Of a DNA stretch of 64,000 nucleotides, positions 1 to 10,625 are shown piece after piece. The stretch's first letter is position 1, and each line of letters opens with the position of its first letter. A program made the translations under genes and the position numbers. The notes under the pieces were generated by a model that was not told the origin of the DNA, searched no databases, and saw only the letters and a list, made by a program, of their open reading frames with translations. The DNA is from Nymphaea colorata (lineage: Eukaryota > Streptophyta > Magnoliopsida > Nymphaeales > Nymphaeaceae): assembly GCF_008831285.2 (NCBI RefSeq), contig NC_045151.1, forward strand, positions 11,026,571-11,090,570, in the 5' to 3' direction.

Positions 1-54
1 AGCATGAGATTTTTTATAAGATACACATAGCACGAAGTACATGACTCATAAATG

Positions 55-772
55 AAACATTCAAGTCAAAATTTCAAAATCACAGCAAAGGTGATAGAAT
101 TATAAAAGAATATTATGCTGAGTTTTCTCAATTATGGGAAGAGCTCTCCATATTTGAGCAAAAATTTAGAGATTCTTATGACATTCTGTTAAGGGAATAA
201 CAAATCCAAAGGATAAATTTTACGCTTTTCATATGGGAATAAGATCAGATTTTCATATTTTTACAACCTCCCTCTTGCATATATCTACTGTCCCCACTAT
301 GAATGAAATTTTAATTGAATTGATTATGGAAGAAAACAGGCTGTTGCACTTCAAAAAGACAAATGACAATGTTTTAGCAGTTTTCAAGTTAGGAAATCAT
401 GTGAAGACATATGAACACCTCATTTTGGAAAAAACTATGAATAACCAAGCAAGAAAATTATATGTCATGAACCACAACACATTAAACCTAGGTGTCCCAA
501 ATGAAGGCAGTTTGAAAGAAAAGCTGTATTTTGCAAAAAATCCGCATAGAAAAGAAGAGAAGTCAGTTGAAAATATGTCAATTGATCAATTTGCTCACAC
601 ATTACAAACTTATTTGAAGGGAAGCTTGCCATCAATTGGAGCCATAATTCCAACTGTTGAAGCACTTTCAATTTGCCTTTTGGATTTCAGAGCTTCTTTG
701 TATATGACTCCACACGAAAATGTCTTTCAAACTCTAGAACTGCCCATTTTTTTATTTTGTTTCAACTACTGA
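55..772 (+). pseudogene. Copia gag and protease fragment
   Basis: An open stretch from 233 to 772 encodes 179 residues, and a second frame upstream (about 90-220) gives a typical gag core with YYAEFSQLWEELSIFEQ. After a frame change, the segment FHMGIRSDFHIFTTSLLHIS matches the conserved helix of UBN2-type copia gag proteins. Near the end, LLDFRASLYMTPHENVF corresponds to the aspartic protease active site, normally D-S-G-A-S followed by H-M-T. Here the catalytic triplet has become D-F-R, so the protease would be inactive. No CCHC zinc knuckle could be read between gag and protease, so that part is missing or scrambled. Confidence 0.8.
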
Positions 773-869
773 TGAGACTTCTTTAAAAATTAAGAATATT
801 GGAGACTTTGAAAAACAAAACCAAAATGACGAAAGTATTAAAATCCCAAATGTGCATGCATGCCAAACT

Positions 870-1725
870 GAATTTAAATATTTTGTCGGTATCTCAAATT
901 GCTGATCACAAGTGTGGGATTACTTTCTTACGAGAAAAATGTTTTGTATAGAATCAAACATCAGAGAAGATGATTGAGGAAGGAATTAGAAGATGACATT
1001 TCTATTGTATGGAATTTTTGGATTTAGCAAGTTTTTTTTTGTTTTTTTGGTAATACTGTAAAGAAAATGACATTGTTGTTTGGCATCAAAGGCTGAGACA
1101 TACTAGTCTTGAAAAAATGTTGTATGTACAATTTTTTAAAAAGAATATGTAATGAAAAATTTACATGTAATAAATGCATCTATGGAAATATGAAGTCCCT
1201 ACCATTTGGAGAGAGATTTTTTGTAAGCAAAGCATCCTTTGAACTTGTTCATTCTGATATGCCGGGTCCAGCTCTAGTGATATCCAAAGGTGGTTATTCT
1301 TATTATGATATATTTATTGATGATTATAATAGATATGTCTGGATCTACTTTCTTAGACATAAATATGAAGTCTTCTTAAATTTCAAAGTTTTTTAATCAT
1401 ATACTAGTTTCAAACAAATATTAAAACTCCAATAACTGATTCTAGTGAAGAATATGTTTCAAATCTATTTAAAAAGTTATTTAAAAGAAAATGGAATTGA
1501 ACATCAAAATTCTTGTCCAAAAATGCCACAAAAAATGGGATTTTAAAAAGAAAACAGCGGTACCTAAAATTTTTTGGGCTAAGACAGTTCTTACCTCAGT
1601 TTATCTTATAAACAAAATGCCATTCGAGGTTCTAAACAATAATACTCTATTCCAAACTCTTTATAACGTTGAACCTAATTATGATAGACTAAAAGTGTTT
1701 GGGCAAATGCTTTATCTTAAATAAC
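870..1725 (+). pseudogene. Copia GAG-pre-integrase and integrase fragment
   Basis: From about 870, NILSVSQIADHKCGITF and KMIEEGIR match the linker between copia protease and integrase. At 1081 the frame WHQRLRHTSLEKM is the GAG-pre-integrase signature, with the first histidines of the HHCC zinc site. The frame at 1109-1396 then has CNKCIYG, ELVHSDMPGPA and YDIFIDDYNRYVWIYFL, that is, the second half of the zinc site and the first two catalytic aspartates of the DDE core. The frame at 1491-1724 has VYLINKMPFEVLNNNTLF and LKVFGQMLYLK, the conserved end of the integrase. The sequence around the third catalytic residue (near 1440-1490) is disrupted. The product is non-functional. Confidence 0.85.
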
Positions 1726-1730
1726 TGAGG

Positions 1731-4700
1731 GAATAAACTTTCACATCAAGCCATCCCTTTGAATGCAAGTAAGAAAATGCAAGAGAGGGAAGGAGAATAG
1801 TTGGTGCATTTAGTGAAAGAGTTTTAAAGGAATATTTCAGTAAAATTAGTGAGAAACCATGCACTAAATATAAATAACTGTTTTGTGGGAATCAAAGTTG
1901 AACATAGAGAACATGCTTAAAACACTGAGAATTAACCAAACAAAGCACATTTTTATTACCTCAATAAATTGATAAAATCTAATAAATAGAAACAAAGCTA
2001 CTATATGGCAGCTCGAGAAAAATAGAATTTAAACATTAAAACTCAATTGTTTAAATCAATAACCTAAAGCCCTATACTACTAAATTTATAGCCTGTCTTT
2101 CAAGTGCATCTAATGCTCTCTTTTAAGTGTTTAGCTGCCTTGTGTCCAAGAAGCCTTGACTTCTTAGACACAAACAAGCATGACCAATAAGTACCACACG
2201 ATCCTAAACCTGACCTACTCACTTACTTCCTAATATGAACTAGACTTAATAGAGTAATCTATGCCCAACATAGTATAGGGACCTAACACAATGTAAATAT
2301 TCTACCATGGCTAACTAAAAAATATCAACCCTATGCTTGACCAACTCATAATGATAAAAATCAAGAGGAAAATAACTTATTTTAAATTATTCTAGACCAA
2401 GTTTAAACGTAAGAAAAATATGGAAGGTAGAGAGAATTTCACCTATCTTTGATCTATTGAAGATAATTGCAAATAACCTCTTAAAAATTCATGAAATACA
2501 CCTAAACTCTTTGCTAAATGAGGAATCAACACAGAAAGGTTGAGAATTGAGATAGAAAAGCATGCAGATCCAAAATCAATGCTAAACTATGCTATGTAGA
2601 AACCAATTTTTGTATAGAAAACACTTGCAAAAATAAAAGCATGTTAGAGTGAATTAAATGGAGTGACAAAAATACTAATGAAAATTAAATTATGAAAACT
2701 TAACAACTATGCAGGGACATCCATGAAGGCATAAGTGCACAAAATTCAGGCTTATGGGACTCTCAAATGATTTGAGTTTGAATGGTACTACATCAAATCA
2801 ATATTTCAATGCTCTGAAAATTTAACAATTAGAATGAAGTGAATGGAGATACAAAAATACTTACCTAAAAATTCTAAAAACTTAACTACTAACTACTAAT
2901 TCAGACTACACAAAAACCCAAATAAAAAAGAGTATATAAGGAACCCCACCCTAGCCAGATTATCAGAAAACCAGAAGGTGCTTTGTTTCCTATTGTATTC
3001 AAACCAGTAAGTAAAGATGGGTTGTAATTGAAAATAATAGTTCTTATATTTTGTCTATGAACTACTCTCTCTAAGCTTTCCAACATGCATAAGTTTAAAA
3101 TTAACTCTTACTTATGCAACTTGGTTTAGCAACATAGACATGTGTGAAGCTTATTATGTAAAATCAAATAAGCATAAACAAAAAGCAACATGAAAAATGT
3201 AAAGCTTCAAAAATCTAAAACTTTAGGAAAAAAAATCACAACATTCAATAGGATATTACTCTAAGGTTCTGGACTTTTTGTACTATACAGAAAATGCTAA
3301 CAACTGAAAAGAGCTCCTTCATTCTTAGAGAAGTAAATCTGGGGAGCTAGTTCTCTATTTGTATATAAAGAACCATGTAATACAAAATATATCTTATTGT
3401 TTAGCTAATAGCCTAAAAATATAAATAATATTGAGCTTAAATTTTTAGCCAGAGTTTGTAGATAAAAGACCAAGTAGACTTACTAAATGTCAAATGTTTT
3501 GATCTGGAAAGTTCAGAACCCATCTAAGGAACATAACTAAAATCTCATAAGCACAAGCTTTGCTAGAGTTCTAAAAACGTTTACTTGAGGATCTAAAAAA
3601 AGTCAAATAATTTATAAAAGTAAGAAATATTTTTAGTTAAAAAAATATGCATAAAAGTCAGAACACATAAACAATATGTAAAATTGAATCAAAGGGCATA
3701 ACTTAGCTGGTCATGTTGGGGGCCTATCAAGAGGTGGGTTCCATTACCGTGGGTGCTATGCCTATGTGTTTTAAGTAATAGTGTATGGTACCTATGTCGA
3801 AGGGGTGCATCATTGCCATTTCTGATGCTAGTGCAGCCTGTGACCTCAGAGGCAAAAGAAATGATGGGACTTTTGGGTCTCTTTTCCAGAAGGTGGGTTA
3901 CCCCAAAAGACAATATGTAGAACTCTAATTTAAAATTTATATAGATCAATAGATTTGGCCTATTTTTAAAGATGTCCTATCCTTTGACCTTGGCACAAAG
4001 CTCCAACTAAATTACTGTTTCACTCAAATATGCAACAGAATTAAGGAGTTTCTACCATTTATCTAACTAATAGAACCTAGAGAAAATAAATCTGTTCCTC
4101 CGAGCTAGAGGAGGAAGGAAATAAGGGACACCAGTATAGCCCTGAATTATAGCGCTTGGGAAAGAAACTGAATGCTGCCAATTGATGTGCCTGAATTGAA
4201 CCTTGAAGAAAGTTGACTACACACCCATTTGCTTCTCCAATGCCTCATGTGGAGGACTACAATGAAGAAACGCAGAAGAGTGGAAAGAAGAAGAAGAAGA
4301 AGGCACAACAACAGTGGAAAGAGTCAAATATACTTAAGCACAAGAATTTAGTTTCCACTATAATTATCGGAAATGCATAATACAAATAATCTGAATTCCC
4401 TGCACTGCAACGCAAAAAAGTAGAATTAAATATTGTAACTCATTTTCATAAATACGGTTGCGTTTACCATGTGTACCCTTCAGCCTCAAGGGATGAATAA
4501 GTTCCCATGAGGGTTTCTAGTAGTCGTACTCACAAACATCTCTAGTTAGCACATATGCATTCCTCAAAATTATGGATAAGTAAAAAGCAATTTTGACTCC
4601 TAACTAATCTATGTGTCGCTATAGTTTACACAACTCAATTCCTATCAACTATACTATAAAAAAAATAAGATTCCTATTATTAAGACAAATGTTTATTTTA

Positions 4701-4950
4701 TGTGATGAGATGCCACTTCACATACTTAACCAAGTAATTAATTAAACCCCATGCATGTAATCCTCATATTGCACACAATAAACACACCTTTCCTTTTTTA
4801 GTTCTATTTTGTTCCTTTGAGCTTTCTTCTTGAACGTTACTGCAAACTAGTGACTCTTGGATCACTTGGCCTTCAAACATATATAGTGTTCCTAGGATAT
4901 ATATACGCTTAGAAGGCTATGAATGAAGACACTTTGTACACATTTTACAA
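1731..4950. other. Unassigned AT-rich stretch
   Basis: No recognisable coding region, RNA gene or complete element was found. The DNA is AT-rich with short open frames that look random. Two loosely similar blocks near 2650-2720 and 2830-2900 share the words aatggagt/aatggaga, acaaaaatact and aaaacttaac, suggesting an old local duplication. A moderately GC-richer patch at about 3690-3910 contains an 86-residue frame on the minus strand with no family resemblance. The stretch may be further decayed parts of the flanking retroelements. Confidence 0.4.
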
Positions 4951-4959
4951 CTTCAGTAC

Positions 4960-5265
4960 AAAAGGCATTTATACTGGTGATTAATTTCATGGTATAAGAT
5001 ATATATACGCTTAGACCCGTGAAATCATCACTACTATGATCACATTATAGACACCATCAGAAAAGGCTATTGCGGTGATTTTCACAGCGCCAGTATAGAA
5101 AACTTTAGCACTGATAACTAATATAGCCTATATGGTATCATCATGACCACTAGTGTTGGCGAATTGGCTACAATAGTCTTATGTATCATGGCTACAATGC
5201 TGTCTATAGTGGTGCTGGATTCACCACTATATCATGATTGTGACTTAGGTTTTGCGTCTATCTCT
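4960..5265. repeat. Possible CACTA-like subterminal repeat block
   Basis: This stretch repeats a short word in both orientations: tatactggtgat, ttgcggtgat, tatagtggtgctgg, caccactatat and gaccactagtg. Clusters of direct and inverted 10-15 bp words are typical of the subterminal regions of CACTA transposons. No clean CACTA terminus or target duplication was found, so this could also be an unrelated repeat. It sits just before the gypsy pol relic. Confidence 0.3.
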
Positions 5266-5277
5266 TGGTAAACTATA

Positions 5278-7265
5278 GTAGTCCATTTTAATGACACTTT
5301 GATTTATAAAGAGTTTGCATCAGACCACATATCACTTAAGGTGTGATTTAAATTCTACGAAAGGAAAAGTTGTTTGTTAATTTTAAAAGTTATGACTTCA
5401 TTACTTCTAGTTTGGTTTTCTTGGGGTTTATTGTTTAATCTAATGATGTAAAGGCAGGCAATAGTTGATTGGCCAACCCCTCGAACTATATGCAATGTTA
5501 GTACTTCCCATTGGTTTGCCACCTTCTATCGACTGTTTATTGGGAACTTCAACACTATCATGGCAGCTACCACAGAGTGCCTTAAGGCTGTAGAATTCCG
5601 TTGGATTCCTGTTGCTGGGAAGACATTTGTTCTCATAAGAGAGAAGGTCATCATTTCCCCTGTTTTAACATCTTCCTATTTTCTCTTAGTGTCTGAAGTT
5701 AAATGCAATGTGCCTAATGTAGGTATTGGCATTGTTTTAAGTCAAAACCAGAAACCAATTGCTTTTTTTTTTAGAAAATTTGATTTAGTGAAAACTCCAC
5801 CACTCATATGATCTTGAGTTTTATGTACAATTCAGGCTTTAAAATATTCGACGCACTGTTTGATTTGCAAATAATTTATTTTGTATGATGATCTCGAGGC
5901 ACTTAATCATTTAGCCAAAAGAAACTCATTGCTAGGCATGCAAGGAAGACCAACTTCCTACAAACTATATGTTTTCTATTATGCACCAATAAAAAACTTT
6001 AAACAAAGTAGCCGATGCTCTTGCTAAAAAAATAGTGTTATTGATACCATGTGTATACAGGTTCTTGGTTTTGACCAATTCAAAGATAAAGATCCCTCTT
6101 ATCCTTATTCTCAAGGAATTCAAGCAAGTGTATTTCAAAAACTATGAACCCAATTTTCCATTTGCCATTCCCAAAGGATTTTTGTTTAAAGTGAACAAGT
6201 TGTGCAGTTCTGATTCTTCACCTCATTTGATTTCTAAGTTGCATGGAGAGGGTATAGTTGGTCATTTTGGACATGGTAAAGTGTTTGAACTTTTAGACGA
6301 ATGATCTTTTTGGACTAAAATGAGAAGATATGTAGTAAAGTTTGTTCAGTGTTGTTAAGTGCGTCAATTTGCCAACAGTACAATAAGCGTTTGTATACCT
6401 CTTGCCAATCTTGATTGTCCATGGGAGCATCTATTAGTGGAATCTATAGTTGGTCTACCCAAGACAGTTCATGGTTTCAATTCCATTTTACTCATTGTTC
6501 ACAAGTTTTTAGAAAATCGTAGTCTTTGTCCTTGCAAAAGGACCACTGATGCATTGCATGTCGCATCCTACTATTTTAGGGATGTCATAGAGTTTCATAG
6601 CCTTCCTCATTTTATCATGTCAGACTGAGACACTAGGTTCTTAGATCATTTTTGGAGATTTTTATGGCCTTGACTAACGCTAAGCTTCAATTCAGTAATT
6701 AAACTCACCTTCAGATAGATGGACAAACTGAAATTGTTAACTGTACCTTAGGACGTTTGCTTACTGTCTAATCGGAGATAATATTAAAACATGAGGTTTG
6801 GCCTTACCACATGTTGAGGTTTGCTTACAACCTCTGTCAATCATTCTACTGGTGAGTCTGCTTTCCAAATTTATGGCCATGCCCTTGTTAATGTTGTGGA
6901 TTTGGCCCTCGTGTCACTATCAAGTGATCCTGCCTTGAAAGCTCTCATTTCCATTGAGTATTTAAAAGGTATTCATAAGCTGGTTAAACAAAAGTTAGAA
7001 GAGAACTACAAAGCCTATAAGTCCCATATTGACCGGGGTCATAGGGATGTCAACTTTGGGATTGGTAAGCTTGTTTGGGTATATTTGAATTTAGAGAGGT
7101 TCCAATTGATACATATCATAAGTTGAGTCCCTATAAACATGAGCCCTTTTAGATCATCATTCCAGCAAGAATGCATATGTTATTTGATTTGCTTGGGGAT
7201 TGATAAATATTGCAAACTTTAATGTCTCTAATATGTTTCCCTACTGTAGTGACAATGAGCTATTA
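5278..7265 (+). pseudogene. Degenerate Ty3/gypsy pol (RT, RNase H, integrase)
   Basis: Read across frames, the + strand gives an ordered gypsy pol. The motif HFNDTLIYKEF near 5287 corresponds to the RT box (normally F-V/D-D-D-I-L-I-Y-S). VDWPTPRT near 5465 and TFYRLFIGNF follow, as in RT thumb and connection regions. RNase H is represented by VGIGIVLSQNQKPIAFF (5728-5770). An integrase zinc-site remnant (SKLHGEGIVGHFGHGKVFELL), PWEHLLVESIVGLPKT (6420) for the first DDE residue region, FIMSD (6612) for the second, and QIDGQTEIVN (6713) for the third region come next. The end, KLVWVYLNLERF then NVSNMFPY, resembles the integrase C-terminus of CRM/Reina-like chromoviruses. Stops occur throughout and no LTRs are recognisable. 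It is an old relic unrelated to the younger Tekay insertion to its right. Confidence 0.85.
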
Positions 7266-7324
7266 AAAGCAACTTCTTTCCAACCAAGGGATAATGATGT
7301 ACTAGGCTCAAACTGCTCATACAT

Positions 7325-7430
7325 AAGAGTGGGCACCCAACCGGGCACCCCATGGGCAGTGGGTGACCGGCCCAATAGTGTTTTAAGCCGAGACGGGCCT
7401 GGTAGCGGGGGCCATGGGACCCAACTGATT
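7325..7430. repeat. GC-rich GGGC/GCCC repeat fragment
   Basis: A short GC-rich block with repeated gggcaccc, ggcccaa and gacgggcc words stands out in AT-rich surroundings. Similar GGCCCGGCCC-type blocks occur at 43115-43390 and within the MITE at 59978-60188, so it is probably a fragment of a related hAT-type MITE family. No terminal repeats or target duplication were seen here. Confidence 0.35.
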
Positions 7431-7439
7431 TTGTTTGTT

Positions 7440-7554
7440 TATTTTTTATTTTTTTTGTTTTTATTTCAAAGATATGTAAAACCCTAGAAGGACTAATTGC
7501 CTAACCTCTTTCTGTTCACCTCTCATAGTCTCTTTGTCGTGATGCGGTCAGTTT
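7440..7554 (+). other. Left flank of the Tekay insertion; possible LINE 5' end
   Basis: This is the target DNA immediately left of the Tekay array and ends in the target duplication agttt (7550-7554). Removing the array would join it to 24411, inside the 5' part of the LINE that extends to about 29535. It may therefore be the 5' untranslated start of that LINE. The LINE's true 5' end and its own target duplication were not identified, so this is an inference from position only. Confidence 0.35.
7550..7554. repeat. Target site duplication, left copy (agttt)
   Basis: The five bases agttt directly before the TG of the left LTR are identical to the five bases directly after the CA of the right LTR (24406-24410). 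Five base pairs is the usual duplication size for Ty3/gypsy integration. The match ties the two outer LTRs to one insertion event. Confidence 0.88.
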
Positions 7555-10500
7555 TGTCACACCCCGACCTTTTTGACACTCAAACATTTTTTTTTTCTAA
7601 CATCCAACATCGAGGTGTGACTACACAATAGTTCAAAAAGGAATGAGCCAAGCAATTCAAAACAATGGGGCAAGCTTTCCATTATATAACATTTCAATTC
7701 AATTGTACATTTGACAAAAATGCCCCAAAATCACAACTTCGATGCCTAATAAAAAACAAGGCATCAGTAAAACCAAAAACCCGACGCGCCGGCACTACAA
7801 GAACAAAACAAAACCCAAAACCTCCCCAGTAGGACGTGAGTGTAGCCATCTGCTCAGCCTGCTGCCCCGAGTACACCAAAACCTGAAAAAAGAAACAACT
7901 GAAGGCTTAGCCTTCGCAGTATGGCAACAAGCCAGGAAAATGCCTAACCCTCTCAAGTAAGGCTCAAATATACAAGCAAACATCAGAACGATCTATCATT
8001 ATGTCGTGTCAGGACACGACATGCAGAGGCCACTCAATGTCTACAATAACATAATTTCAATCACATGCAAGGCATCATCAACATGTCACTTGCATTCATA
8101 AGCACAACAGTCACATGTACAACAATCCTATACATTTCAATCACATACATTTCAGTTTCATTACTATCAGTGAATTTACAGTTCCTGTGGGTGCAAACAC
8201 AGGCACGTGCACACCGCGGGCGGCCCACAGCCGAGAGACAACCCCCGTGGTGGCCCAGAACAATATGGATCCATCTATCCGCTGCAGCAGTAGAGCACTC
8301 ATCCTTGGATGTGTGAATTCCAAGGAGAGATACTCAGCCTTCCCTAGGACACCCAGGTTGGGAAGGCGGGAGCCTACGCTCCAAGCACATCACACAACAG
8401 TACCCTGGGGCCTTGCACCGCCTGTGCTCCGAACAGATGAGACCAGTGGCGAAAGCGGGACAACTCCCATATACATAGTCACATCCCACTAGCCTCTCAT
8501 CTCTTATTCTTTCATTCTTATACTTATACTTGCACAAACACATTTAACTGGCTAGCTCCTGAGGTTAGTTCACTTCACGAGTGAACCCACACCTCCAATT
8601 GCCTCCACACGAGGGTTACACATAACCACAACAGTTTTGGCTAGCCGTCAAAACAATATGGGTACAACCACCCACTGTACAAACATTTGCATCATTGCTC
8701 GCGGCAATGGGTATTCAATAAACATAACATTCACATTCATCATCATAACAATCACATCTTTGAAAACTTAGCCAAACCACAGAGAGTAGTCTCAATCTGT
8801 GGTGGGCTCGTAGCTGTCCTATGCAGTTATCATTCTAGAATGCTTTCTAATGCACAATTGGGGTCGAGGAGACACTCGACTCGATACCCCGCCTCATTTG
8901 TCCTAAACAGTTATCAATTCTAGCATGCACATGCAATGCGTAACATTATCAAAACAATTACTATAAGCCTTTCAAAACAATTCATATCATATATCAATTT
9001 ATGTACATGCATACACATATTCATTCACGAAACACTCAATCAATTCATATCACAAATCCTAGGATCCCATGATCCTAGGAACACACATTCATTCACTTGC
9101 CCAGGCAGGGATTTGCCTGGAATGTCGCCATACCTGTGGCGCGTTCACAAGAATCTTCAAAATGCCTCGAGCTTCGAATCCGGTAGCTCAAGGTCGACGG
9201 GACGTACCCGGTGTACCTGCAGACACAAACACAAGATAAGATTCCTACTTCATACCTCAACAATTCAAACAAAAACAAAACAAAGTCATTGAGGCACGTG
9301 TCATCGCCTCAAGAGGGTGTCGACGGGTAGTGTCGACCCACAAGTTCTCCAAAAGGGTCACTTCCCACTTCTAGCCGTGCCAATAGATGCCAAAACTCAA
9401 AGCCATCAATTCGTCTATCACTAACGCCTTTCTCAAAACTCCCTTTTTCTTAAATCAAGGCGTCTACCCCAAAGATACATCCAACTTATGTACGTTATCC
9501 CTATTTAACTCCAAGATGCACCCGTTTACAAAAACGCGTGCTACAAGCTCACTAAAACGGTCCTAAATCTTCCCCACAACCTCACAAACTCTACCATGTT
9601 TCCCCTAATGCTTCGAAAATTAATCTATCATGCTTAAATGATCATCCAATATATGAATCTTCGCTTCCCAACATAATCGCAAGCTTTCTCCCAAAAACGA
9701 AATCACTAACATGTGTTCCAAATAATCAATTCTAAGATCTAGCATGCTCAAACAATAATTATGCGCGTTCCAAAGATAAATATATCATAAAATAGGTTCA
9801 ATTTCGCCTTGCTCACCCCGATTGAAGGTCTAAACTGCTGTAATCCTCCCGGCAGCCACCTCACGCATCCAAGTGGTCCCCAAACAGCTAAAATTCTCCA
9901 ATGCCGCCACTACCAAGGCCGTCTCTAATTGCTGTTACGAGGGGGAAGACAAATCCCCAAGCTGAAAACGGATCCAACAGTGATAGCATAGTGAAAATCA
10001 GTGAGAGAAAGTGCTTGATTGGAGAAAATAGAAAACGAGCAGAAAATGGGGAGAGAGCGTGAAGCGTGGATAGAGAGGGAGGTCGAATAGAGGGAGAAAG
10101 AGGGAAAAACGGAGGGGGACTGATAGGGGAGAGGGTTCAGTCAAAAGGAGAAAAGAAGGCAGTGAGGGGAGAGGACGGGAGAGAAGAGAGAGACGGTGGA
10201 GAGTGAGGGGAGTCGTTCGGTGGAGAGGGGAGACGAGAGACAGTGGGAGAGGGAGACGAGTGACAGTGGGAGAGGGAGGAGGAGAAGATGGAAGAAGGAA
10301 GAAGGAAGAAGGAAGAGTTAGGGAGAGGTTGAGGGCTTACCCAACTGCCGACGCCGCCGCCGCCGCCACCGTTCCTTCCTCCGCCGGCTTAAGCGTCGCC
10401 ACTGTTCCCTCGTCCTCCTCCTGGTCTCACACGGGCGACACGGAAGCAAGAAGGCGACGAGGAAGAAAAGGGAGACGCGAGGGAGAAGGGCCCTCGCGTC

Positions 10501-10577
10501 GGGCTCCTCTCGCGTGGGGCTAGGGTCCGGGTCTGGACCCTGACCTGACCCGCTCCGCCCAAACGCCGCACGTTACA
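7555..10577 (-). repeat. Left outer LTR (3' LTR) of the Tekay array
   Basis: A 3.02-kb terminal repeat that aligns over its whole length with 21400-24405. On the minus strand it begins TGTAACG and ends GGGTGTGACA. It has a GC-rich block (10330-10570), a long purine-rich block on the + strand (about 10000-10320) with (gaagga)n, and an AT-richer remainder. Small open frames within it are conserved in the right LTR only because the DNA is duplicated. In element orientation the polypurine tract lies immediately upstream at 10578-10589. Differences from the right LTR are mainly single-base transitions plus repeat-number changes in the (gaagga)n and (gcc)n tracts. Confidence 0.92.
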
Positions 10578-10589
10578 TCCTACCCTCCT
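10578..10589 (-). other. Polypurine tract of internal copy A
   Basis: On the minus strand the bases just before the LTR start read AGGAGGGTAGGA, a purine-rich run with a single T. This is the expected place and composition of the polypurine tract that primes plus-strand synthesis in LTR retrotransposons. The same run precedes the middle LTR at 16511-16522. Confidence 0.75.
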
Positions 10590-10625
10590 AACAAAAAAAT
10601 TTCGTCCTCGAAATTAGATCATACC

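Larger units (their letters stand above)
1..1730 (+). mobile_element. Degenerate Ty1/copia retrotransposon, gag to integrase
   Basis: Several reading frames on the + strand give, in correct order, pieces of a plant Ty1/copia polyprotein: gag (about 55-690), the protease motif (about 690-760), the linker to GAG-pre-integrase (about 870-1080), the pre-integrase domain (from 1081) and the integrase core (about 1230-1725). Reverse transcriptase and RNase H are not found downstream. The element also enters from outside the window, so neither LTR is visible. Many stops and frameshifts break it, so it is an old inactive relic. The order of domains is seen directly; family membership rests on similarity to known copia motifs. 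Confidence 0.85.

Noticed and set aside
7694-9292. Short open frames inside the LTR, some repeated in the right LTR (for example 118 codons at 8936-9292 and 22781-23137)
   Set aside because: They are conserved only because the LTR is duplicated; they have no domain, no consistent strand and no initiation context that would support a gene.
10203-10523. Arg/Gly/Glu-rich 106-codon frame in the LTR and its counterpart at 16112-16456
   Set aside because: It is a translation of the purine-rich (gaagga)n and GC-rich LTR block; repeat-number changes alter its length between copies.
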